In this document: in pieces, positions 51,500 through 62,581 of the stretch
Layout: each line of letters begins with the position of its first letter
How positions within the stretch are numbered: position 1 is the stretch's first letter
NCBI GenBank assembly: GCA_003991915.1
Contig: RQTK01000013.1
Location: 149,751-213,750, forward strand
DNA length: 64,000 nt
Source of the DNA: Elysia chlorotica
Taxonomy: Eukaryota; Mollusca; Gastropoda; Plakobranchidae
Direction of reading: 5' to 3'
Notes under the pieces: model-generated
What the model was told of the DNA's origin: nothing
The model's database searches: none
The model's input: the letters and a program-made list of their open reading frames with translations, nothing else
Made by a program: the position numbers and the translations under genes

Positions 51500-52128
51500 N
51501 NNNNNNNNNNNNNNNNNNNNNNNNNNNNNNNNNNNNNNNNNNNNNNNNNNNNNNNNNNNNNNNNNNNNNNNNNNNNNNNNNNNNNNNNNNNNNNNNNNNN
51601 NNNNNNNNNNNNNNNNNNNNNNNNNNNNNNNNNNNNNNNNNNNNNNNNNNNNNNNNNNNNNNNNNNNNNNNNNNNNNNNNNNNNNNNNNNNNNNNNNNNN
51701 NNNNNNNNNNNNNNNNNNNNNNNNNNNNNNNNNNNNNNNNNNNNNNNNNNNNNNNNNNNNNNNNNNNNNNNNNNNNNNNNNNNNNNNNNNNNNNNNNNNN
51801 NNNNNNNNNNNNNNNNNNNNNNNNNNNNNNNNNNNNNNNNNNNNNNNNNNNNNNNNNNNNNNNNNNNNNNNNNNNNNNNNNNNNNNNNNNNNNNNNNNNN
51901 NNNNNNNNNNNNNNNNNNNNNNNNNNNNNNNNNNNNNNNNNNNNNNNNNNNNNNNNNNNNNNNNNNNNNNNNNNNNNNNNNNNNNNNNNNNNNNNNNNNN
52001 NNNNNNNNNNNNNNNNNNNNNNNNNNNNNNNNNNNNNNNNNNNNNNNNNNNNNNNNNNNNNNNNNNNNNNNNNNNNNNNNNNNNNNNNNNNNNNNNNNNN
52101 NNNNNNNNNNNNNNNNNNNNNNNNNNNN
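51500..52128. other. Assembly gap (629 N)
   Basis: All N. Frames spanning it are artefacts. Confidence 1.
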
Positions 52129-52190
<62 letters not shown>

Positions 52191-52209
52191 CAAGAACAAC
52201 AACAACAAA
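52129..52209. repeat. (ATA)n passing into (CAA)n
   Basis: ATA triplets start immediately after the gap and end in a short CAA run. Confidence 0.96.
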
Positions 52210-52680
52210 CACTCACAGCCCCTTAACTTTGACAGATATTATTTCATTCATCAAAAAATCAAATTAAGAATTTAAATTTTATTTTACATTGTTTTATAGT
52301 ACTTTTCTTTCCAGACGCTTTCAAGGTTCAATACACAATGATTTTGTTCGAGGTGATTACTATTTTGTGTAAAAAAAATTGTTAGCGCGATGCATCCAGT
52401 ATATTCATTAGATCATTATGTATGTCACCTAAAATTACAACCACATACGAGATAACAAAATTAGTGGGATTTTATCAGTCCATGCCGCAAAACTGATGTA
52501 CGACAAATAAAAATTTGCTCGAAAATATAAATTTATTTTCGATACAATCTTTGAAATCATATAATAAAATTCACTTCTATGATTTACAAATTCTTAAAGC
52601 TTAAAAATAGTGTTGAACAATTTCATGTGTTAATTCCAAACTGATAGAAAAGGTTAGGAAAAAGCAAGCCGTACCCTGTG
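52210..52680. other. AT-rich non-coding stretch
   Basis: Nothing recognised. Confidence 0.5.
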
Positions 52681-53090
52681 TCGAAAGAATAATAGCCAAG
52701 TCTGTGGAGTGAAGAGACTTGTGAGACGGCAAATTGCGAATCGTGAGGATATACCGCCGCTGTGGAAGTCAACCATTATGATTTTGCCGTCGGCGCTAGC
52801 GAATTTTTTTTATGGACTGGAACGGCTTCCATGTAGAGAGAGGGCTGGTGGGGAAGAGGCAGAGGGAACTGCAGGGGGGAGGAGCACGCAAGGGGGCGGG
52901 GAAGAAGCGCAGGCTCTAGACTCACCAGGCGTAATTTGATTTGAGAAAATATTCCAAATCCTAATTGAAAACAAAAGGGAACATTTGCTTGGCACAGGAG
53001 ACACGTCAAGGTAAAGTACTCGGAGGAATGATGCTCCAGCCAAATCAAGTTATCTCAGCATTCTGAAGTTGTACCGATAACATCCCCAAG
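52681..53090. other. GC-richer island
   Basis: A GC-richer block with a purine-rich core at 52835-52910. Frames on both strands have no recognisable domain. Possible regulatory island. Confidence 0.3.
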
Positions 53091-55169
53091 CTCGCAATAG
53101 ACTTCTCGCAGTTTTCTGTTGTATAGTTCTATACCACCCAACAAATTATGGGCCCGTCCATAGCTTCCTTCCTCCTCTCTCTTATATATAATATAAGCTG
53201 ACTTTCTATCTCTCTCTCTTTCTCTTTCTCTCTCTCTCTCATTCTCTTTCTTCTCACATACTCAACTTTACATGCATTTTACTTTTTTTTAGGATTCTGG
53301 TGTGCCTCCCTTGTTACTCCTCTGCACATTTTTTTCACTTTGCACTTTACAAGTTCTATCATTCCTAGTTTTATCTAATTTTGTGTGTGTCCCTTTAAAT
53401 AGTTTTTCTATTTTTTCTGCCTAAGTATCACGAACAACTTCCTCTACAAGTCCCATATGTTCCTATTATCTACGTACATCTTCCATGAGGGATACATAAA
53501 TCAGTATTTACCCTCCGATGGCAGCTCGAAATCTGGCCTCGCTAAAGATTGCAGGATACGATCACTCCAGAGCTGTGTCTTGTACTCACTCTCAACTCAC
53601 TGCTCTCGAGTGAACATACTCAATAAACCTGCCTTGATATGACAACTCAACTTCCACCAAGGACTACATAATTATGCCTCAAATGCAACATGGATATCTA
53701 ATTCTATCGACATGTTTTTGCCCAAAGTTCCGCGCCACGAAGCAGCATAAATACAAACTACCACACGTTTTGTGCACATGTGAGAGGCATTGACACGCGA
53801 AGTGCAGAGCTAAGATGAAGGTTACAAAAAGACAATGATACGTTAACGAGTAGCAAGGCCGTTTACACAACAATAACAAAAAGAAATGACGCCCACTTAT
53901 ACAAATTGAGCGTGCAGGCTACTCTTTTTAATGAGAATAAGTATCGCAATCGACTGCTTACAGCAGGTACACGAAAGCAGTTACCGGAACAGATTTATGA
54001 CACGAAGAACTGTTATACAACAAACTCTAAAAGTTGCGAATGGAAACGAGGTTTTATACTCTAATTTCACACGGTTTTGCTTTTCCAAGTGTGACACTAG
54101 ATTGAGAGAATTATGATTAGAGTTGTAACGAAGTCTCAATTGATTCAGTAGATTAATTGAAGAGGGAATTGATAACCGAACGTTTAGAAGAAAAATATAA
54201 TTTAATATTGGTTGAAAAATATCCACGCATAAGTAGTGGGGATAGGCTTACAAGGGATCTAAATCTACACTGCTTAGAAATGTTTCTTAAAAAATGATGA
54301 GTAGAAAAATCATACAGCCAAAAGGTGCGCTCTTGAGAGATAAACGGAGCAAATTTTATGTGTAGAGCCGACTTTTTACGATAAGCGGATGGTAGCTTGT
54401 TATCTCGGACTTCATCAGGACGCCTGGAGAGCATTACTTGTTTGTAGGAAACACCGGGGAGAAATCCGTATCGTGTAAGTAGTGGAGTATTTTACCTAGC
54501 GGGGCTCTCTCCCTACACTAATCAGTGCAATCCACTCCGCCACTTCCCAGCTACATGGGTTCTTATCTACAAGCTTCATTCTAGCACGATCAATACCACA
54601 TGTTCCAAAAAGTTCAATTTTACCTTCCTCGTTTTTTTAGCTCAGGGCGGTAGACAGTTCAAGGAATTGAAGGGGATGGGACAAAGAGGCTGGGGGGGGG
54701 GGGCGTAAGGAAATAGGAAAGAAGTAAGAGGAGATGGAAAAGAAGGAAATGAGTATTATTTCCTATAGTGATAGGGTCTAGAAATTATATTGTGCTAACA
54801 CTAGTAACAACGTAATGCCAAGTTGTAAAGAAAATAAGGTATAAACAATACCGCATACGCTAACGTATCTTTGTTTTCAAGACATACAGTTTAAAGCATT
54901 TTTTTCGGTTGATCAATTTTTCCTCAAATTAAAAAAAGGCCAAGGCCTGCATTATCAGCGTTTCTCTGTGAGAGTAAAAAATGTGTCACCGGACTGAGGC
55001 ATAACAATCAAACTTCATTTAATTTCATATGGTAGGAGATAAGGACGATATCTTCCTACATATTATAAGTATTAGGCGTCATTATAAATTAAAAAAAAAC
55101 AACTGGGGTGACATAGCTATATTGTCCTCCCTTTATAAAGCAAGTGATTTGCTGTTTTTGCCTTGCCAC
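53091..55169. other. Non-coding stretch
   Basis: A CT tract lies at 53205-53245 and a G-run at 54691-54702. No gene recognised. Confidence 0.45.
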
Positions 55170-55170
55170 A

Positions 55171-55223
<53 letters not shown>
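55170..55223. repeat. (CT)n microsatellite
   Basis: Pure CT array. Confidence 0.97.
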
Positions 55224-55228
<5 letters not shown>

Positions 55229-55924
55229 ATATCTACATCTCTTCTTTACGGCGTCAAACAGCAAGCAATAATATTTATATCAATAAATGTATTGTATCTT
55301 AAAAGATCACCCATGTACAAACGACTGAATGTATAATGACTCTAACTTACGCCCATTACAACCACTCAGTGCATCACTATAGCCGCGATCATCTCGTGCC
55401 AGTGCCACCAGTTACCTGTTCCTGCAACGCGTGCGGCCAGGTATCGAGCCTTAAACATCATGTCACAACAGCATTCAGCCAGACCCCAGCTCTGTGGGCT
55501 GCCCACCCGGCCACTAATTATTTACGTTAGCCTGGCGTTCGTGTATCTACCCCTGACCACGCCTGTAACGTCCGTCAGTCCGCGTCTTGGTCAAGTCTTA
55601 TCATAACATTGGCCTCAGCACTGAACTCGCCATTTTCGCGTTTCTCATTCCAAGATGGTGGCTCATGCACTCTCAACAACCGGGAGGGGAGGGGGGGGGA
55701 TTTTTTTGTAGAGAAACTATGCATATTTTTTAGCACAGCAAATACTGCACATCGATGCGGAATAAGCAACTGTAATTAAATGCAGTAAAAAGAAGATAGA
55801 AGAAAGACCAACTTAATTTCTGAATACATTTAAATACTTTGAATAATACCAAAAAACAACAACTACAGACTGCAATTATTATTACAGAAATCTCTATTTT
55901 GACTTGCTAAATTCATCAAAACTC
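55224..55924. other. Non-coding stretch with a GC-richer island at 55350-55640
   Basis: The island contains CACTAATTATTTACG and CpG-rich sequence. Frames in it have no recognisable domain. A G-run lies at 55690-55699. Confidence 0.35.
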
Positions 55925-56056
<132 letters not shown>

Positions 56057-56785
56057 TCTCTGTCGGCGAACTTTAACTTATGTATAACAAACCGCCAGCT
56101 TAACAAGCTCATTTGCCTAAAAAGTTTGATTTTTCAATGAGGAAATTAATTATACCGCCTTTATTGCTCTCTCCACAAAACTGAGAGTTCCCCTCGATCA
56201 CTAATGAGTTTTCTCCATCTTCCTTTCTCTCCTCGTTCAAAGGGCCCTCTTTAAATATCTAGGTGTATATTAAAGTCTAGCAAACTAATGGAATCTGTCC
56301 CCTAACCCATCAATCTTTAAGAGTTTACTTCAGGTTCTGAGTGTACTCTCACTGACAAGAAAAGTTCGTCTCACAATCAGAGGCAGGTAATAGGCGGACA
56401 GGCGCAGGCAGCTGCAGGAGGAGGGTCTACAGGCTCAAACAGGCAGGAGGGAATCCTCTTTCTTCCCCTACCTTCTTCTTCTCCTCTCTCCCTCCATCCC
56501 TGCACCTTTCCCTAGTGCCTGCAAGAGTTTCCACACCTCTGCATCTCTAATCATGCTTGTTATCGTCCAACAACACCGAACCCTCTACTCACACGACGGG
56601 GAGCGAACGCGCGATGGGGATTAAAGACTAAGGCCTCTGAGAAGGTAGTTGAGCCTCTCTGGTTGTGAAAAAACGTGAAGGGCGTGAGTGGGAAACTTTG
56701 GGGAAAATAAGAGCAGAGATATGGATTAAATATGGAGGGATTTTTATAGGGTGAAGAAAAATAAATGGTAGATGTATAAAATAGG
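56057..56785. other. Non-coding stretch
   Basis: 56380-56640 is GC-richer. No gene recognised. Confidence 0.4.
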
Positions 56786-57039
<254 letters not shown>

Positions 57040-57947
57040 CGGGAGGAGAGGGCTGGAACTAATTTCGTAACAGGACGAGGAAAGGTGAGCGGAAGGGACA
57101 GTTTTAAAGGAAGGCAAAACAGAACGACAGACGGGAAAACTGCGAGTGAGGCACACACAGCGGGAAATGGAGACCTTCCACAAAGAGCGCTTTCACATGA
57201 GCGCGATAATGAAAGGTGGCTGGTGATAAGGGCCTCTTACACCATAGGCGAGGCCATACAACATACTGCGCTCTATTGTGTCTCCTTGTCCATTATGTTG
57301 TATATCGACAGAACTGTTTATAAGATATTTTCCTTTTTTTTCTATAACTATTATGACCAAACCATAGTTATGTAGTATTATTGTTTGAATAACCTTATAA
57401 ACGACTTCTTTTTATCTTAAATTGTTCTCATGACCTGGGTAATCTATTATATAGTAAGTACAATAGGTATCTACCATTTAGCAAGACTTCCACAAACCTC
57501 ATAAAATAGTATTGCTGTTAATGTTATTTCTTCCTCCAGCTATATGACAGGTTCTGCGTTGTACCATCATATAATACTCTTCAAAATATAGAGGATAAAA
57601 CTAACATGCTAACGTTCCAACTACCCTTTCTTTAAAACGTTTAACCTTTTTACTAACATAATTCTTATTTGGTGAACCGTTATATTTTACAAACACTATA
57701 AAACTGAATCTTAAATTATACATTGTTCGAAACTGTGCTGGTTGCTAATCCTCTGATCATTTTAAATTCATTTGTACATGATCTATGTATCAAACTCTCT
57801 GTCATTTTCCCATAACGATTTGGCGTCTTTTGTTTTTATTACAGTAAGATCAAAATCTAAAGTCTCCCCAAAAGATTTGACTAAGTCAACATAATTATTA
57901 TTTTAAACAAAAGAAAAAGGAAGAGAAAAAGAAGACAATTTAATGTC
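57040..57947. other. AT-rich non-coding stretch
   Basis: Nothing recognised. Confidence 0.5.
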
Positions 57948-57973
57948 GATAGATACATAGATAGAAAGATAGG

Positions 57974-58057
<84 letters not shown>

Positions 58058-58157
58058 GAGATAGGTAGAGATAGATAGATAGATAGAGAGAAGAGAGATA
58101 GAGAGCGGACGAGAGAGAGGGTAGGAGGGAGAGAGAAAGAGGGAGAGATAGAGAGAG
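57948..58157. repeat. (GATA)n passing into GA-rich tract
   Basis: GATA units to about 58080, then imperfect GAGA sequence. Same GATA-then-GA order as other loci. Confidence 0.96.
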
Positions 58158-58559
58158 GGATAAGAACCAAGAGACAAAGGGAGCTAAATGTATCGTTTAC
58201 AGAAATCCATCGTGTTATAAATGTATGGGAAACACCACAAGCTTGTTTATTTTCAAGAATCCTGCGCTGCTATTGTTAGCTTTATTCTTATCAGCTATGA
58301 AAGAAAACTGCTATATTTCAGTTTTTCAATATGCGTTTACGTGTATTCTGATCATTATACCTTGGAAGGAGAGAAAACACAATGGAAACATTGGTTTTAG
58401 AGTAACGCATTGTAACACATAATCGAATCATAATAGAACAAATTAAAAAGACTATAACACACAATTTCACTAGACCACACAAATAAAATCAACATTTTGC
58501 CCATTTTGTGCCCTCGTCCTCTCCTCACTTTCCGGATGCCGGCCTCACAATCCTTCTCC
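58158..58559. other. Non-coding stretch
   Basis: Unique sequence before the tandem duplication. Nothing recognised. Confidence 0.45.
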
Positions 58560-59222
58560 AAGTTGAGTTTTCGACACTTTCGGTGACTGTTCGACCTTGG
58601 GCCTGTACTATTTGACCTTTGGTTAAGTGGTGGGTACAAGTCTAGCTGTCACAGCATGTCTGATGCTGATGTAGTGCGGGGCATCAAGTTTCGCCCTATC
58701 ATCTCTCTTCTGCGTTTCTGTTTCTGTTTCCTCATAATTTTGGGACCCTTCTTGTTTGACACTCCCGCTCTCTAGTCAGTGTAAAAAAGTTTTTCTTGTT
58801 TGGATTTATTTCTGCATGCCTCTCCGTCTGTGTTATGTCTGTCTGTCTGCCTGCGTGTTTGTCTGTCTTTGTCTATGTCTGTCTAAGTTGAGTTTTCGAC
58901 ACTTTCGGACTTCGGTGACTGTTCGACCTTGGGCCTGTACTATTTGACCTTTGGTTAAGTGGTGGGTACAAGTCTAGCTGTCACAGCATGTCTGATGCTG
59001 ATGTAGTGCGGGGCATCAAGTTTCGCCCTATCATCTCTCCTCTGCGTTTCTGTTTCTGTTTCCTCATAATTTTGGGACCCTTCTTGTTTGACACTCCCGC
59101 TCTCTCAGTCTAGTCAGTGTAAAAAAGTTTTTCTTGTTTGGATTTATTTCTGCATGCCTCTCCGTCTGTGTTATGTCTGTCTGTCTGCCTGCGTGTTTGT
59201 CTGTCTTTGTCTATGTCTGTCT
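58560..59222. repeat. Recent direct tandem duplication (325 + 338 bp)
   Basis: Copy 1 (58560-58884) and copy 2 (58885-59222) match throughout. Copy 2 carries a 7-base insertion (ACTTCGG near 58909) and a 6-base insertion near 59106. I see one substitution (near 58707/59040). Both indels are themselves tiny local duplications. The copies end in the same TCTG/TTTG-rich tail, and copy 2 runs on into a CT array. No coding potential is evident. Confidence 0.97.
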
Positions 59223-59254
59223 GCTCTGTCTGTCTCTGTCTCTTCTCTGTCTCT

Positions 59255-59319
<65 letters not shown>
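59223..59319. repeat. (CT)n microsatellite
   Basis: CT array following imperfect CTGT sequence, continuous with the end of the tandem duplication. Confidence 0.96.
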
Positions 59320-59320
<1 letters not shown>

Positions 59321-59684
59321 GTTTCCGGTATAAACCGTTCTGGATGGAATCGTTAAACAAAAGTAACCAAAGGAGCTATAATTTAGACATACATTTACAA
59401 CTAATATGTGCGAAAAAGAGACTCTTATTATAAGCTTTAGAAAAAAAACAAAATCGAAACCCATACCTCTCCATGCTCATCCGGTGCAGGTTTTTTTTTT
59501 AAAAAGGATACTGCCAAGATTCTCAGAAGCTTTGTGTTTTTCTTTAATTCGACTTACGCATGCAAAGTCAACAATAAGAAGAATTAGTGTATGAATGCAG
59601 ATGAAAAATGGGAATTACACATCTTGTGTACACTAAGTAAAACAGCGCTAGCTGTTATGGCACTATATAACTAATTCAAGAAGG
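59320..59684. other. AT-rich non-coding stretch
   Basis: Nothing recognised. Confidence 0.45.
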
Positions 59685-59704
59685 ATAGTGCGCTGCGCTG
59701 GCCC

Positions 59705-59794
59705 TGTCGCCGTATAGGATTCCCCAAGGGATCCTTGGAGACGTTAAACCCGGAGAGAGGGAGAGAATTCTCTCCCTCCCTCTATAGAGAATTT
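59705..59794 (+). mobile_element. Short hairpin-bearing repeat, copy B, with target-site duplication
   Basis: This 90-bp insert matches 11387-11473. It holds CCAAGGGATCCTTGG (hairpin), GAGACGTTAAACCCGG and the GGGAGAGAATTCTCTCCC palindrome. It is flanked by ATAGTGCGCT...GGCCC on the left (59685-59704, with an extra GCGCT) and ATAGTGCGCTGGCCC on the right (59795-59809), a 15-bp direct repeat. That fits insertion by a copy mechanism making a target-site duplication. It is too short to encode anything, so it would depend on another element's enzymes. Confidence 0.82.
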
Positions 59795-59799
59795 ATAGT

Positions 59800-59961
59800 G
59801 CGCTGGCCCACTGGTCTGCCGAGCAGAGCTGGACAGAGGGGGCGTCCTACTTCATGACACCGGCAGACAGCCTGTGTCGCCCAATGCATGAGCTTGACCA
59901 GCAGGACTCTCAGGCTCTGGGCGACGGGATCAGCATCCTCTCCTCATTAAAGTATCCATAG
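59800..59961 (+). CDS. GC-rich 53-codon open frame at the insertion site (hypothetical)
   Basis: Right of the inserted repeat, a GC-rich segment is open for 53 codons and ends at TAG (59959-59961). It includes ALAHWSAEQSWTEGASYFMT then PADSLCRPMHELDQQ and LGDGISILSSLKYP. Ignoring the 90-bp insert, the frame extends left for only a few codons (FKKDS) to a stop at 59672. CTAATTCAAG there resembles a branch point plus acceptor. TTAAA|GTATCC near 59950 is a weak donor-like site. Composition looks protein-like, but I recognise no family. If it is an exon, the repeat has interrupted it and the gene copy is probably dead. Confidence 0.28.
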   Translation, partial: ALAHWSAEQSWTEGASYFMTPADSLCRPMHELDQQDSQALGDGISILSSLKYP

Positions 59962-60335
59962 CAAGTCTTTAAATCAGGCCCTGCTAGTGCTACAATTAGA
60001 GAGTGGAATAGTCCAAGATAAAGCCACTTGCCTTTTTGCGTTCTGTTATTAATGTTCTGAATCTGCTTTGTGGTTCTTTTGCTCTAAGTAGATGTGTTAG
60101 TGATTGATTGGGCATCAGACAAAACAGATAAGTTAACTGTCAGGGTAGTCTTAATGTTTTTAAATTGATGAAGGAAAAAAGTTAGAGTAAAAAACGGGTA
60201 GTAGTCAGGCAAAAATAGGAAGGGATAGAAAAAGAGTTCGAGAAATAGAGATTGGTAAATAGATGTATTGATATAAAAAAGAGGAGAGAGGGAGAGAGTG
60301 AGTGGAACTTCTAAGGCAGGACGAAAGAAAGGGAA
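59962..60335. other. Non-coding stretch
   Basis: Nothing recognised. Confidence 0.45.
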
Positions 60336-60491
<156 letters not shown>

Positions 60492-60889
60492 AGGGGCTGG
60501 GGGGCATTACAAAATTTCAGGCCAAACATATAGAGAAAGAGTTGGTTCATTGAATGGTGCTCCTTTATAATTGTATGGAAAGGCGTACAAAGCGTAGTCT
60601 ATACCGTGATGATAAACGGACTTCCGTGGGTGCACTTTGGGCAGAAACTCTAGAAGGGCGAGTGTGGGCCAGGAGACAGGGGGCGGGGGAACTGTCTGGG
60701 GGAAGAATGAACACTGAGGGTCGATTGTGTCCCCCTGACGCCGTGCGTGGCACAGAGACGGGTGCTTCATCATCATCCCCAACCACGGCTATTATAATAA
60801 TAATTTATGTGATACACATGTCTGGCCATTCCAAATGTTTAAAAACAGACTGCAAAGTTGGAATTATTAGGAAAGTCACATCGCTTTGG
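60492..60889. other. GC-richer block
   Basis: 60600-60780 is GC-richer, with frames open on both strands and no recognisable domain. Confidence 0.35.
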
Positions 60890-62543
60890 ATAGAAAGAGA
60901 AAGAGATAGAGATAGAGAAAGAGACAGACAGACAGACAGGCAGACAGACAGAGAGAGGCAGAGAGTCAGAGAGAGACAGAGACATAGTGAGAGACAGACA
61001 TAGAGACAGAAACAGACAGACAGTAAGGCAGAGGAGCAGGAACACGTCTGTGGATGAAGGAAAAATGGGAATGCAAAAAAAAAAAGTCGAGACTGCATAG
61101 AACATTTTAGAGCAGGGAAACTCTAAGAATTAAGTTTGTATCGGGTACAATGAGCACAAAAAACAACCACAGAACACAATATTAAATAAGAAATAAAATG
61201 ATTAGCCACGACATTTTTCATTAAAACAGGAGTAAAACGAAAATGGCAGGCATAAAAACTAATACCGAGCCGGAAAAGATATAATATCTAAGTCTTGCAC
61301 TATCGAACGTCGACTCTTCTTTTCACCACACAATTCAAGAAAACATTCTCATTTATTGATAGATTATTTTGACAAGATCCATTTCTCGGCTAACTATTAT
61401 TTCATTTTATCTAATTTGTCTGGAATCTTGATTTATTGAAATATTTCTCGATAGCGAATGGATTTGAGTTACCATCCTCTCGATTCCAAAAGATAATACG
61501 GAAAGCTTAAAGGCAGGGATTTCACAAGATATATAAGTAAAAAAAAACTTAGTAAAAGAATACGGCTACAGAACTTCTCTTTTTCCCTGCATGGACTGTC
61601 ATTCTCTAGGAATATAATGAATCGTTCTCTTCATGCGGAAAAAAGCAGTGGTCTGTTACATCAGAAAAGGAAACTTATAGGAGGCGTGGTGTTTTAGACA
61701 TACACTCGACTCCCTAACATAATGTATGCAGTATTCTTTCAGTAAAAAACAAATGTGATTTAGAACACACGGTAGAAAACAACCCTACATTTAATCAAAT
61801 ACTTAACAATTTCTCCAATGGTAGACTGACAGTGTAGTCAATGGTATTTAATGATCAAAGAACTATTTGTGCCGGGCTTTGAGTTTTTCTTGTAGGAGGT
61901 GAATTGCACCTGGTTAATGAGAAAGCTCATTTAAACAGAAATATGTCAAACAATTGGTAAATTAAAACCAATCGTTTAGTACTTAAAAAAAAAATTACCC
62001 CCATCTATCCCTTAAAATTCACCATCAGTCATTAAATTGATCAAAGAACCCACGCATGGGATGGTGACTTTAATATATAACAACCAATGAGCAAACCAAA
62101 GTAATGTATCAAACAATCAATCTACGAGTTACATGTTTCAAAGTACTTACATGAGGGTGCAAAATGTGCATATATATTATCCAGTTTTGCAATTAAATGT
62201 ACCAAACCTGCATGATGACTAGTGCGCTTTTGGTGTTTAAACACTTCCATGTATCGCATGGCCTATAAAAGTCACCTTTCATCTCCTTGTCAGGTATATT
62301 TCAAATGAGTGGAAATCTAGAGGTAAAGCAGGAGATTCCAGGAAGGAAGTGTGAGCATGTTAGTGGGAAAACTTTGATGTGCGCGTCACGAGATACCATC
62401 TAGATAGTGACAGGCAGTGTCAAAACCATCTCCTATGCACGGTGTCCAAATATCCTGTCAATATGCCCACAGCCTCTAAGCTGACTGCCTTGTGAGAAAA
62501 GATAGGAAAGAGTGTGTCAAGAAAAAAAGAGATAGGCAGAGAC

Positions 62544-62581
<38 letters not shown>

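Noticed and set aside
51273-52275. Frames of 245-311 codons on both strands
   Set aside because: Most of their length is the N gap and the rest is GA/TC and ATA repeat.
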